From Paenibacillus rhizophilus (GTDB taxonomy: Bacteria > Bacillota > Bacilli > Paenibacillales > Paenibacillaceae), in NCBI RefSeq assembly GCF_003854965.1, contig NZ_RQPI01000007.1, positions 124,001 to 188,000 on the forward strand: DNA of 64,000 nucleotides. The letters run 5' to 3'. Under the pieces are notes generated by a model. The model made no database searches. It worked only from the letters and a program-made list of their open reading frames with translations, and was not told the DNA's origin. Below are positions 1-7,337 of the stretch, in pieces (position 1 is the stretch's first letter; each line of letters starts with the position of its first letter). Both the position numbers and the translations under genes were made by a program.

Positions 1-415
1 TATCCTGCTTGGCTTTGCCAATGATCTCAACCACTATCCGGTTAGCGTGATCCTGTTGAACGGTGCCCAACTGATTGAAGGCGTAATCGCTGTTTAATAA
101 ATGAAGTTGGGCGTCGCTGGATCGATCATCGGCAAACACGCTGCGAAAGGCCTCCGTGTCCTTATTGGCCATGGAGGTTAGCGCCGTTTGCAGCAGTCTT
201 TTTATCTCTTCGTTCAACAAGGGTTCGCTGCTGTTCTCGACATTTACGAAAACCCCAGCTTTAAGAGAGCTTGGCGATTCATCTTGGACAGAGGAGGGAC
301 TTGCGCTTGGAGCGCTGCTCTCCCCCTGAATGCCGGTATCAGAGTTCTTGGCGCATGAGGTCATAAGAACGGCAGCCGACAACAGGGCAAAGCCGTAAAC
401 GATCATCTTTTTCAT
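1..415 (-). CDS. Lipoprotein, N-terminal part (cut by window edge)
   Basis: The reading frame opens with ATG at 415, preceded by AAGGGAG eight bases upstream, and runs off the left edge without a stop. The N-terminus (MKKMIVYGFALLSAAVLMTS then Cys) is a lipoprotein signal peptide with lipobox L-M-T-S-C. It is followed by a Ser/Pro-rich linker and a soluble region with E-I-K-R-L-L-Q-T-A-L and D-T-E-A-F-R-S-V-F-A, which resembles small membrane-anchored NTF2-like or DUF4878-type domains. I do not recognise the family with certainty. The protein should be anchored on the outer face of the cytoplasmic membrane. Only about 138 residues are visible. Confidence 0.8.
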   Translation of the reverse strand, partial: MKKMIVYGFALLSAAVLMTSCAKNSDTGIQGESSAPSASPSSVQDESPSSLKAGVFVNVENSSEPLLNEEIKRLLQTALTSMANKDTEAFRSVFADDRSSDAQLHLLNSDYAFNQLGTVQQDHANRIVVEIIGKAKQD

Positions 416-526
416 TGTTTATACTCCCTTGTGGATTTTCTATTTAGACGAAGCAATATGGAAAATGTTGCATTTTTGTGCTTTGAATATGGAAAATCAG
501 ACAGAAATATCTAGAGAGACCCCAAA

Positions 527-556
527 TATCCCCCTGCCAATTTTGGCGGGGGGATT
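527..556 (-). terminator. Hairpin terminator, possibly bidirectional
   Basis: An 11-bp stem (530-540 with 543-553, one wobble pair) closes on a two-base loop just beyond the stop codon of the MFS gene. The flanks are AT-rich rather than clean T-runs, so it may serve both strands weakly. Confidence 0.55.
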
Positions 557-593
557 CTATTCTTCATAATTATGCTATAAACAGGCCTTGCCG

Positions 594-1871
594 CTACAGC
601 AGCTCCCCCCGCCTCTTCAAATACCGGTACAGCGGCACGGCCGACAAGGCGCAGAGCAGGGCGCACAGGCCGATGAAGGCATAGCCCGCCTGAAGCCCGG
701 CCAGCAGGCCCGCCCCGGCGTTCCCGCTTGAAGCGACAACGTTCTTGATGCCGGTAATGATAGCGCCGATCAGATAATTGCCGATGACACTGGACACGCC
801 CATCAGGGTGACGATGAACGTAATGGCGGTGTCGCTGCCCTGGCGGTAGCGCTTCGCGATCAGCGCCATGACGGTGGGGTAGATAGGCGCGATGCCGATG
901 CCCGCCGCGGCGAACAGAAACGCCCCCGGCTCGCCCGCCGCAATGGCGGCGAAGGTCAGCAGACCGGACAAGGCGGAGAAGATGATGAGCGACAGCGTAA
1001 AGCCGATTTTGTCGGTGACGGGACCGAGGAACAGCCGGGCGAAGGTGAAGCAGAGAAAGAATACGGAGAGCATGCCCGCCGCAGCGGTTCCGTCCCAGCC
1101 GTAGGCTTTTTCCAGAAAGTTGACCAGCCAACCGCCGACCGCCATTTCGGAAATGACGCCGAAGGACAGAATGGCGACCAGCATCCAGATGACGGGATCG
1201 GCGGCGATAGCTTTAAGCGGAATCCGGTCATCCTCCGAGGTGCCGCCGCTCGGGAACTTGCCGGCAAATGCGGGAATCATCGGCAGGACGGCCAGCAGCA
1301 GAATCAGCAGGTACACGTCCCGCCAATCGATGGCCCGGCCGCCGATCGACAGCGTCATCAGTCCCGATGCGATCATCGGCGCCACGGTCGAACTGAGCCC
1401 GTAGAAGAAGTGGGCCAGATTCATCATCGTGCCGGTGTTGCGGATAAAGATTCGCGCGGCCAGCACGGCAAGCCCGATTTCCAGCATTCCGTTGCCGATG
1501 TACAGCAGGAAGAAAGAGCCGGAGAGCGCCGGATAGCTGTGGGACAAGAAAATCAGTACGCCGGACACTACCATGGAACTGAAAGACAGCAGGCAGACCG
1601 CCTTGATGCCGATTTTGCGGATCAGGTAGGCGGTGAAGGAGCAGGCCAGCAAATAGCCGAGCGAATTCAGCGACAGCAGCGTGCCGATGCGCATTTCATC
1701 GAGGCCCAGTTCCAACTGGATGCGGGGAATGGCGGGCCCCTTAATGTTCTCGGAGAAGCCGAAGATCAGAAATCCGATAAAGACGGTGAGCAGCTGCAAA
1801 ATATACATACGTTTGGACGATGAGCCCGGAAACGATTTCGTTTGATTAATTTCTTTTGGCAGAGTATCCAA
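594..1871 (-). CDS. MFS permease, FucP/sugar-porter-like
   Basis: This is a twelve-helix major facilitator protein of 425 residues. I place the start at TTG 1871 because GGAGG lies six bases upstream of it. A longer frame reaching 1979 has no ribosome site and its extra residues look unlike an MFS N-terminus. Helix 1 begins at Y-I-L-Q-L-L-T-V-F-I-G-F. The loop between helices 2 and 3 (L-I-R-K-I-G-I-K) and the matching T-D-K-I-G loop in the second half are the family signature. The sequence G-I-G-I-A-P-I-Y-P-T-V-M-A-L in the second half resembles sugar porters of the FucP/GlcP type. The substrate is unknown. The gene stands alone and ends at a hairpin. Confidence 0.85.
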   Translation of the reverse strand: MDTLPKEINQTKSFPGSSSKRMYILQLLTVFIGFLIFGFSENIKGPAIPRIQLELGLDEMRIGTLLSLNSLGYLLACSFTAYLIRKIGIKAVCLLSFSSMVVSGVLIFLSHSYPALSGSFFLLYIGNGMLEIGLAVLAARIFIRNTGTMMNLAHFFYGLSSTVAPMIASGLMTLSIGGRAIDWRDVYLLILLLAVLPMIPAFAGKFPSGGTSEDDRIPLKAIAADPVIWMLVAILSFGVISEMAVGGWLVNFLEKAYGWDGTAAAGMLSVFFLCFTFARLFLGPVTDKIGFTLSLIIFSALSGLLTFAAIAAGEPGAFLFAAAGIGIAPIYPTVMALIAKRYRQGSDTAITFIVTLMGVSSVIGNYLIGAIITGIKNVVASSGNAGAGLLAGLQAGYAFIGLCALLCALSAVPLYRYLKRRGELL

Positions 1872-1995
1872 TATATTCCTCCATAGAGAAGTAATCCGGC
1901 CGTCCGCAAAGCGGGGCAGCCAATGTATTGTATTATACACGGCCCCGACCGTCCGGAGGAAGCGCCTGCGGGAACGCAATAATCGGAATTATAAT

Positions 1996-2021
1996 TGAAA
2001 CATGTAACGGATCAGCCCGTA
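1996..2021 (+). promoter_or_regulatory. Candidate ECF-sigma (sigma-W-type) promoter
   Basis: TGAAAC at 1996-2001 and CGTA at 2018-2021 (continuing CGTATAA) are separated by exactly 16 bases. This matches the TGAAAC-N16-CGTA pattern known for Bacillus sigma-W and related ECF factors. It lies about 110 bases upstream of the AI-2E-family gene, in the same direction. Confidence 0.6.
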
Positions 2022-2134
2022 TAAGTTATCAAAAGAGCGCACTGGCCGATGTGATCGTTATTCGCCGGTTGCTTTCGGCGTTGTTGTTACGTAGACTATA
2101 ATCAGTGTCAAATGCAGGCGAATGGAGAGAGACA

Positions 2135-3178
2135 ATGGAATGGTTTAAGCGGTTTTTTGCGGATTTGACGATCCGCAGGTTTGGAATTTTGCTGCTGGTA
2201 TGCTTGCTGCTGTACGGAATCAGGGATATGCTCAATCTGGTGCTGCTGACTTTTCTGATCGCTTATATCATGAACAGCTTTCAGGTGCTGCTGTCCAGGC
2301 GGATCGGCAGATACATACGGGTGAACAGCAAGGTCATAATCATCATCCTCTATCTGGCTATGATTTCCACGCTGGTGATTGCAATGGTGCATTATTTGCC
2401 CAAAATATTTGTCCAGGTCAGACAGCTCACCAATTTCCTCATAGCGTTAACCCCGGAGAATATTCCGCAGAACGAGATCGTCCAGTATTTATTCAACACC
2501 GTCAAGGGCTTGAACTACGAGAAGTATATGACGAGCGGTCTCGATTATATAACGACGATCGGCAACTGGGGCACCACTTTTGTCCTGGCCATTATTCTCA
2601 GCTTCGTCTTTATTCTGGAGAAGAACCGGATCGTAGCGTTTACCGCGCGGATAAAGCAGAGCAAGCTTTCGTGGTTTTATAATGAGCTGGAGTATTTCGG
2701 CAAAAAGTTCATTCTGTCCTTCGGCAAGGTGATCGAAGCGCAAATTCTGATTGCGCTGTTCAACACGGTTTTTACGGTCATCGGGCTGACGTTTCTCGGA
2801 TTTCCGTATCTGTTCGCGCTCGGGGTGATGATTTTCCTGCTGAGCCTCATTCCGGTAGCCGGGTTTCTCATCTCGCTCATTCCGCTCTGCATCATCGGCT
2901 ACAACATAGGCGGACTGATGATGTTGGTGTACGTGCTGGCGATGATCGCCGTGCTGCATTTCATTGAAGGCTACTTCCTGAATCCGAAGCTGATGTCCTC
3001 GAAGATGAATTTGCCGATGTTCTACACCTTTATCGTGCTGCTGTTCTCGGAGCATTATCTCGGCGTTTGGGGATTGATCCTGGGCATTCCGATTTTTGTG
3101 TTCATTCTTGATATTCTGGAGATCAAACGCGCAAGCGCCGAAGCGGACCTTCCGGCTGAGCGCCTTAAGAAACTGTAA
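2135..3178 (+). CDS. AI-2E transporter family membrane protein
   Basis: The 347-residue protein carries the AI-2E/PurR-like exporter fold (PF01594 family). It has an N-terminal helix pair, a long amphipathic segment, then four to five helices with the family motif A-L-G-V-M-I-F-L-L-S-L-I-P and a late G-L-I-L-G-I-P. The start is ATG 2135 because GGAGAGAG lies six bases upstream; a GTG at 2105 lacks a ribosome site. Members move autoinducer-2, act as Na+/H+ antiporters, or have no known substrate, so the cargo is open. An ECF-type promoter upstream suggests an envelope-stress role. The gene is monocistronic and is followed by a terminator. Confidence 0.85.
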   Translation: MEWFKRFFADLTIRRFGILLLVCLLLYGIRDMLNLVLLTFLIAYIMNSFQVLLSRRIGRYIRVNSKVIIIILYLAMISTLVIAMVHYLPKIFVQVRQLTNFLIALTPENIPQNEIVQYLFNTVKGLNYEKYMTSGLDYITTIGNWGTTFVLAIILSFVFILEKNRIVAFTARIKQSKLSWFYNELEYFGKKFILSFGKVIEAQILIALFNTVFTVIGLTFLGFPYLFALGVMIFLLSLIPVAGFLISLIPLCIIGYNIGGLMMLVYVLAMIAVLHFIEGYFLNPKLMSSKMNLPMFYTFIVLLFSEHYLGVWGLILGIPIFVFILDILEIKRASAEADLPAERLKKL

Positions 3179-3215
3179 TCCATTCCGGCCGCTGCGGCCC
3201 CTTTAAGACGGCAAT

Positions 3216-3266
3216 CCCCCAAGAGCATTAAGGCATGGCGGGAGGCGGTTCTTAAGGGGGCTTTTT
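3216..3266 (+). terminator. Intrinsic terminator after AI-2E family gene
   Basis: CCCCC plus AAGA on the left arm pairs with TCTT and GGGGG on the right arm, followed by CTTTTT at 3261-3266. The loop is long and may hold a second small stem. Confidence 0.55.
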
Positions 3267-3320
3267 CAAGCTTTAAGACGCTGAAATCCAAGGGAAGGGC
3301 ATCACGAGCGGGCCGCCGGC

Positions 3321-3719
3321 TTAAGCCGGGTTAACGCTCCTGCTTATAATCTCCGGCACTTCCGCCCTGTAAGCCTCATACTGCTCTTTCGTAATGCTTC
3401 CGGAAGCAAGACGCATGTCCAACTGCCGGGTGAGCTGCTCTGTCTGCAGGTCGATAACCTGCTGAATGTCCGCGCCATTCGCTGCTGCGACGTTGGCAAG
3501 CGACTTGCCCTCAAAGAGTGCATAATACAGCTCCTCGCCGGAAGGCCGGTTCAGCGCTTCGAGCAAGTCGTCACGCTCCACTGGGACAGCGGCTAAAGAC
3601 AGCTTGGCTACCGGGCTTGCGCTGACGCTTTGGAACGCCCAGGCATTTCCTCCGAACGAGATGGCTACGATCATGGTGCCGACGATTACTACTCTTTTGA
3701 TATTCCGTGTGATATTCAT
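3321..3719 (-). CDS. Small secreted protein, unknown function
   Basis: This encodes 132 residues with a clear Sec signal peptide: a basic start (MNITRNIKR), a hydrophobic core V-V-I-V-G-T-M-I-V-A-I, and a likely A-W-A cleavage site near residue 28. The mature part is helical and acidic, with G-K-S-L-A-N-V-A-A-A-N-G around the middle and S-I-T-K-E-Q-Y-E-A-Y near the end. That helical pair is common in small secreted Bacillales proteins of unknown role (YckD-like in style). GAGGG lies eight bases before the ATG. The gene is isolated between two intergenic regions. A perfect CCGGC-TTAA-GCCGG hairpin overlaps its stop codon. Confidence 0.75.
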   Translation of the reverse strand: MNITRNIKRVVIVGTMIVAISFGGNAWAFQSVSASPVAKLSLAAVPVERDDLLEALNRPSGEELYYALFEGKSLANVAAANGADIQQVIDLQTEQLTRQLDMRLASGSITKEQYEAYRAEVPEIISRSVNPA

Positions 3720-4061
3720 ATGTAGTCCCTCATTTCTAATTTCGTTTTCGACCTGTTTATATTTTACCCTCCGAAACTGACCGGCACCTTAAGTGCGCTT
3801 TAAAATAACCTTAAGATGACGTCGGAAAAACAGCAAAGCCCCGGAAGCGCGGGGTCCAATGCCTAATAGGCTGGATCATCAGCTTGAGGGGCGGGAGAAT
3901 GCTGCATTTGCTATATCTAAATTTGAGATCTAAATTAAAGAAGATTCGAGCGGGGAATAGCGCTTTAAGTCGCATATGCTGGGCGGGTTAGCGATTATAA
4001 TCATTGTATGTTTGTGCTGAAGGAGGAGGCACGGCAACGGCCGTCTTTTCATAATTCATAC
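3720..4061. other. Intergenic region without recognised genes
   Basis: No coding frame with a ribosome site is seen. It holds an AAGGAGG-like stretch at about 4019 with no start codon in range, and a small hairpin ACGGC/GCCGT (4031-4044) followed by CTTTT. That hairpin could be a weak stop for transcription entering the marR region. Confidence 0.4.
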
Positions 4062-4090
4062 TTGACAGGTAAGATTAATAGGTTTATGAT
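4062..4090 (+). promoter_or_regulatory. Strong sigma-A-type promoter of the marR unit
   Basis: TTGACA (4062-4067) and TATGAT (4085-4090) are spaced by 17 bases. The predicted transcript starts near 4097 and carries a leader of about 140 bases before the MarR start codon. Confidence 0.75.
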
Positions 4091-4160
4091 TTCTTCATAA
4101 CCTTTCAACACTAAATAAATGATTCATGAAATATCATTTCGAGCCGATTGGACCGTCAAA

Positions 4161-4206
4161 GGCTCCCGAAGCGCTCCCCCATGGGTGAGCTCCGGGGGCC
4201 TTTTTT
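4161..4206 (+). terminator. Terminator-like hairpin inside the marR leader (attenuator candidate)
   Basis: GGCTCCCG (4161-4168) pairs with CGGGGGCC (4193-4200) and is followed immediately by six T residues (4201-4206). It sits between the promoter at 4062-4090 and the MarR start at 4241, so it should stop most transcripts unless an alternative fold or factor intervenes. No known riboswitch class is recognised in the short leader. Confidence 0.6.
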
Positions 4207-4240
4207 GATGCTATGCGGCAAATTCGAGGAGCAAAAACCT

Positions 4241-4786
4241 ATGGATAATACGGATTGGGATGTGCTGGAGGAGGCCGACTGGCTGTTCCGCAAGATGGTC
4301 AGAAGGTTTGTGAAGGAGCGGGACCGCATCAGCGTGGAGGGTATCGCGCTGCCGGGCATGATGGTCCTGCATAAGATTATCCGCGAGGGCGATCAGCGGC
4401 TCATCGATTTGGCGGAGCAGCTCGATCTTACATCGGGAGCGATCACTGCGCTGTGCGACAAGCTGGATGCGGCCGGGTATACCGTCCGGCGGCGCAAGAA
4501 TGGCGACCGCCGGACGGTGCTGCTGGGCATCACGGATAAAGGTCGAGAGATGTTCGAGCGCAACCGCAGTGTCGGCTCGCGGTGTATCTCGCTTCTGTTC
4601 GAGGGCTTCGAACGGGAGGAGCTGACCGCCCAGAACCGGGCGTTCGAGAGAGTCATCGGCAATCTTGAGGGGTTTTCGGAGGCTATCCTGAAGCTTACCA
4701 AGCAGAATGCCGAGCCTCCCTTACCGGCCGGCCCAGAACGGAAGCAGAGCCGGTTATCGACGCAAAGCCGTTATTTGACCTATTAG
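4241..4786 (+). CDS. MarR-family transcriptional regulator
   Basis: The 181-residue protein has a MarR winged helix. The recognition helix region is I-D-L-A-E-Q-L-D-L-T-S-G-A-I-T and the wing is R-R-K-N-G-D-R-R-T-V-L-L-G-I-T, both highly typical. I start at ATG 4241, after GAGGA ten bases upstream. An upstream in-frame TTG at 4148 would read through the terminator hairpin and has no ribosome site. MarR proteins are dimeric repressors released by small aromatic or phenolic ligands or by oxidation. It lies 36 bases upstream of the arylsulfotransferase-like gene in the same direction, so it probably controls itself and that gene. Confidence 0.9.
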   Translation: MDNTDWDVLEEADWLFRKMVRRFVKERDRISVEGIALPGMMVLHKIIREGDQRLIDLAEQLDLTSGAITALCDKLDAAGYTVRRRKNGDRRTVLLGITDKGREMFERNRSVGSRCISLLFEGFEREELTAQNRAFERVIGNLEGFSEAILKLTKQNAEPPLPAGPERKQSRLSTQSRYLTY

Positions 4787-4822
4787 AATACGTTCAATTT
4801 ATAACAAGGGAGATATGAAACA

Positions 4823-6271
4823 ATGGGATTTCCAACCGTATATCCGACGGGGGCTACCGTCTATAACCCGAGCAAGGCATGGAGTGGCTATACCGTGTAT
4901 CAGGCAGGCGAAGAGGGCGTCGTTCTGATCGATATGAACGGCAGAGAGGTTCATCTGTGGAAAGGGCTGATCGGCTTTCCGGCCAAGGCGCTTCCAGGCG
5001 GCTATGTGCTGGGTAGCACGGGCCGCAGAGATCCGAAATTCGGCATTCAGGACAATGTCGATCTGGTGCAGGTGGACTGGGACGGCAATATCGTCTGGAG
5101 ATATAACGGCTACGAGCATATCGAAGATCCCGGCTATGAGCCGCTGTGGTATGCACGGCAGCATCACGATTACCAGCGCGAGGGCAATCCGGTCGGCTAT
5201 TATGCTCCGGGCCTTGAACCGGAGGTTTCCAGAGGCAAGACGCTGATCCTCGCTCATAAAAATGTGAATAACCCGGCCATTTCCGACAAGCAGCTGCTGG
5301 ACGATGTCATTATCGAGGTCGACTGGGAGGGCAATGTGAAGTGGGAATGGAAGGCGAGCGACCATTTTGATGAGCTTGGCTTTGACGAGTCGGCCCGCAA
5401 CGTGCTGTTCCGCGACCCCAACACCCGTTCCTTCGGCCATCTCGGCGGCGGCGTAGGCGATTGGCTGCATATTAACTCGGCATCCTATGTGGGGCCGAAC
5501 CGGTTCTACGACGAGGGCGACGAGCGGTTTCATCCGGACAATATTATCTGGGATGCACGGGAAGCCAACATCATCGCGATTACGGACCGAAGAACCGGCA
5601 GCATCGTCTGGCGCCTCGGCCCGGATTACTCCCTGCCGGAAGTGAAGCATATCGGCTGGATCATCGGCCAGCATCACGCCCATATCATACCGAAGGGGCT
5701 GCCGGGCGAAGGCAATCTGCTCGTATTCGACAACGGCGGCTGGGGCGGCTACGGACTGCCGAATCCCGCATCCCCGTTCGGCCAGAAGAATGCCATCCGT
5801 GATCATTCGCGGGTTCTGGAGATTAACCCCGTGACACTGGAGATTGAATGGCAGTATACCGGAGCGGAAGCGGGCTTCTCGGTCCCGACCGACTCCTATA
5901 AATTTTACAGTCCGTATATCAGCTCGGCGCAGCGGCTGCCGAACGGCAACACCTTGATTACGGAAGGCTCCAACGGCCGGCTGTTCGAAGTTACGGTTGA
6001 CCACGAGATCGTCTGGGAGTACGTTTCTCCCTATACCGACCGAAGAAACACGAATATGGTTTACCGCTCTTACCGGCTGCCCTATGAATGGGTGCCGCAG
6101 CTTGCGAAGCCGGAGGAGATTGCCATCGAGCCGATCCATGCTGCACAGTTCAGAGTACCTGGAGCCGCGCCGAAGGGCAGCGATTCCGTTGTCAGTGTCG
6201 CCACAGCGCTGCCGTTCGTGGAGGGAGCGGCCTGCGTCGCGACCTCGGACGAAACCCGCCGGAGAGCCTGA
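4823..6271 (+). CDS. Arylsulfotransferase-like (ASST) beta-propeller protein
   Basis: The 482-residue protein is built from repeated propeller blades such as V-D-L-V-Q-V-D-W-D-G-N-I-V-W, V-I-I-E-V-D-W-E-G-N-V-K-W-E-W and L-E-I-N-P-V-T-L-E-I-E-W-Q-Y. These are typical of the arylsulfotransferase family, which moves sulfate between phenolic compounds without PAPS. His residues sit in A-R-Q-H-H-D-Y and I-I-G-Q-H-H-A-H, where the family has catalytic histidines. No signal peptide is visible, unlike periplasmic E. coli AssT, so it may act in the cytoplasm or the reaction may differ. ATG follows AGGGAG. It is cotranscribed with the MarR regulator, which fits induction by an aromatic compound. Confidence 0.75.
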   Translation: MGFPTVYPTGATVYNPSKAWSGYTVYQAGEEGVVLIDMNGREVHLWKGLIGFPAKALPGGYVLGSTGRRDPKFGIQDNVDLVQVDWDGNIVWRYNGYEHIEDPGYEPLWYARQHHDYQREGNPVGYYAPGLEPEVSRGKTLILAHKNVNNPAISDKQLLDDVIIEVDWEGNVKWEWKASDHFDELGFDESARNVLFRDPNTRSFGHLGGGVGDWLHINSASYVGPNRFYDEGDERFHPDNIIWDAREANIIAITDRRTGSIVWRLGPDYSLPEVKHIGWIIGQHHAHIIPKGLPGEGNLLVFDNGGWGGYGLPNPASPFGQKNAIRDHSRVLEINPVTLEIEWQYTGAEAGFSVPTDSYKFYSPYISSAQRLPNGNTLITEGSNGRLFEVTVDHEIVWEYVSPYTDRRNTNMVYRSYRLPYEWVPQLAKPEEIAIEPIHAAQFRVPGAAPKGSDSVVSVATALPFVEGAACVATSDETRRRA

Positions 6272-6404
6272 TCGACAGTCCGGAGGCGGTTCGACGGGAA
6301 TAGACAATCGTTTAGGACGGATAAGGCCGAAGGTATATGGGAAATCAGGCAGACACAGCATCGGAGCGACCGGAGCGGCAAGGATAATTAGGGACAAGTG
6401 CGCA

Positions 6405-6432
6405 TTACAAATTTAGGAAAACCTGGTATAAT
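6405..6432 (+). promoter_or_regulatory. Sigma-A-type promoter, extended -10
   Basis: TTACAA (6405-6410), a 16-base spacer, and TATAAT (6427-6432) preceded by TGG. It lies 30 bases upstream of the small membrane protein gene. Confidence 0.65.
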
Positions 6433-6461
6433 GATTTGGAAAAAGGAAACGAAGGGAAGGT

Positions 6462-6683
6462 ATGCTTGTGTTCCCCGATAACCTGAATGCCAAAGAAGAT
6501 TCCGAATGGGAGGAAACTCCCCGCACTGAAGATGCTCTGCAGGAGTACCGAGGAAGAAGCGCAAGGATCGCCGAGGAGTCCCGCCAAGGCTCGTCATGGA
6601 ACTTTTTTAACGCCTTTGTCGCGCTTGGCACGACCGTTTCGGTCATTATGTTGTTTCTTTGGCTGATGAATCTGATAAGATAG
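6462..6683 (+). CDS. Small single-pass membrane protein, unknown function
   Basis: It encodes 73 residues. The first 45 are hydrophilic and acidic to mixed (E-D-S-E-W-E-E-T-P-R-T-E-D-A). The C-terminus is one transmembrane helix (F-F-N-A-F-V-A-L-G-T-T-V-S-V-I-M-L-F-L-W-L) ending M-N-L-I-R. This is a tail-anchored arrangement with the bulk in the cytoplasm. GAAGGGAAGG precedes the ATG closely. A good promoter ends 30 bases upstream, and the next small gene follows by 35 bases, so the two are probably cotranscribed. I do not recognise the family. Confidence 0.65.
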   Translation: MLVFPDNLNAKEDSEWEETPRTEDALQEYRGRSARIAEESRQGSSWNFFNAFVALGTTVSVIMLFLWLMNLIR

Positions 6684-6718
6684 ACATACGAAAGAAGCCA
6701 TAAGAAAAGAGGACCCAA

Positions 6719-6955
6719 GTGGAACCGACAGCACAAGATGTGGCGGAGTGGATGGTCAAGGAAATCCGTTTTACGGGAACCTTGTACCAGGCCGACGCAA
6801 TTGATTATGTAAAAAGAAATTTCGGCGAGCAGTTCGTCTTTGTGAACGAGAACGGCAACGCTTCGCTGTCGAAGGAAGTCAAAAAGGCGTTCCGCAAGCT
6901 GCACGGCGGACGAATCGCCTGGGACCGGGACGGCTTTCTGTGGGCCTGGACCTAA
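6719..6955 (+). CDS. Small conserved protein (DUF6953-like)
   Basis: This 78-residue soluble protein starts at GTG with AGAGGA eight bases upstream. The sequence runs D-V-A-E-W-M-V-K-E-I, L-Y-Q-A-D-A-I-D-Y-V, F-V-F-V-N-E-N-G-N-A-S-L, K-K-A-F-R-K-L and ends I-A-W-D-R-D-G-F-L-W. This strongly resembles a small conserved Bacillales family in which an N-terminal helix pair is followed by a winged-helix-like half. The name DUF6953 is from memory and should be checked. The function is unknown. It is the second gene of a two-gene unit with the small membrane protein upstream, followed by a terminator. Confidence 0.65.
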   Translation: MEPTAQDVAEWMVKEIRFTGTLYQADAIDYVKRNFGEQFVFVNENGNASLSKEVKKAFRKLHGGRIAWDRDGFLWAWT

Positions 6956-7060
6956 AAATCCGGCGGGCTTGAAGCCGGACGTCATGCAGCGGAAGAAGGG
7001 GCCGCGCCATACATAAGCCCTGTCAAGAGAACCTGGCAAGCAAGGGCCAAAGGTGATATG

Positions 7061-7106
7061 AAAAATCTCCAGCTGTACTCTCTGAAGAGGGAGGCTGGAG
7101 ATTTTT
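7061..7106 (+). terminator. Strong intrinsic terminator
   Basis: A 13-bp perfect stem, AAAAATCTCCAGC (7061-7073) with GCTGGAGATTTTT (7094-7106). It works on either strand because both flanks carry A/T runs. Confidence 0.85.
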
Positions 7107-7147
7107 GCGTGTTGGGGGTGCTGCTTGCGATATCGGATGAATAAGCC

Positions 7148-7326
7148 GGAATTTCTCCCTGTTATTCATCGGACAGAGGCTTATTTTTTAATTAAGCTGG
7201 AAATTCTCCCTCTTATTCTTATGATTTTGCGAAAAATAGAGGGAGGCGGACAATTAAAGTGGAGAAATTCCCTTTCATATCCGGTAAAGCTTCATTTGGC
7301 AAGAAATAAAAGGGAAGAATTCCGCC
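7148..7326. repeat. Cluster of degenerate ~25-bp intergenic repeats
   Basis: About five imperfect copies of a GGAATTTCTCCCTNTTATT-like motif lie in alternating orientation: + at 7148, + at 7199, - at 7232-7255, + at 7264 and - at 7302-7326. The overlapping frame 7125-8060 has no family features and runs antisense to the helicase, so it is not called. Confidence 0.6.
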
Positions 7327-7337
7327 CTGGCGATGTT

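Noticed and set aside
458-480. AAAATGTTGCATTTT shared by 458-480 and 22924-22937
   Set aside because: Short AT-rich match without surrounding similarity; likely chance.
4801-6397. 532-codon minus-strand frame opposite the arylsulfotransferase-like gene
   Set aside because: It is the mirror of a propeller gene with good ribosome site and repeats, and its translation has no recognisable domain.
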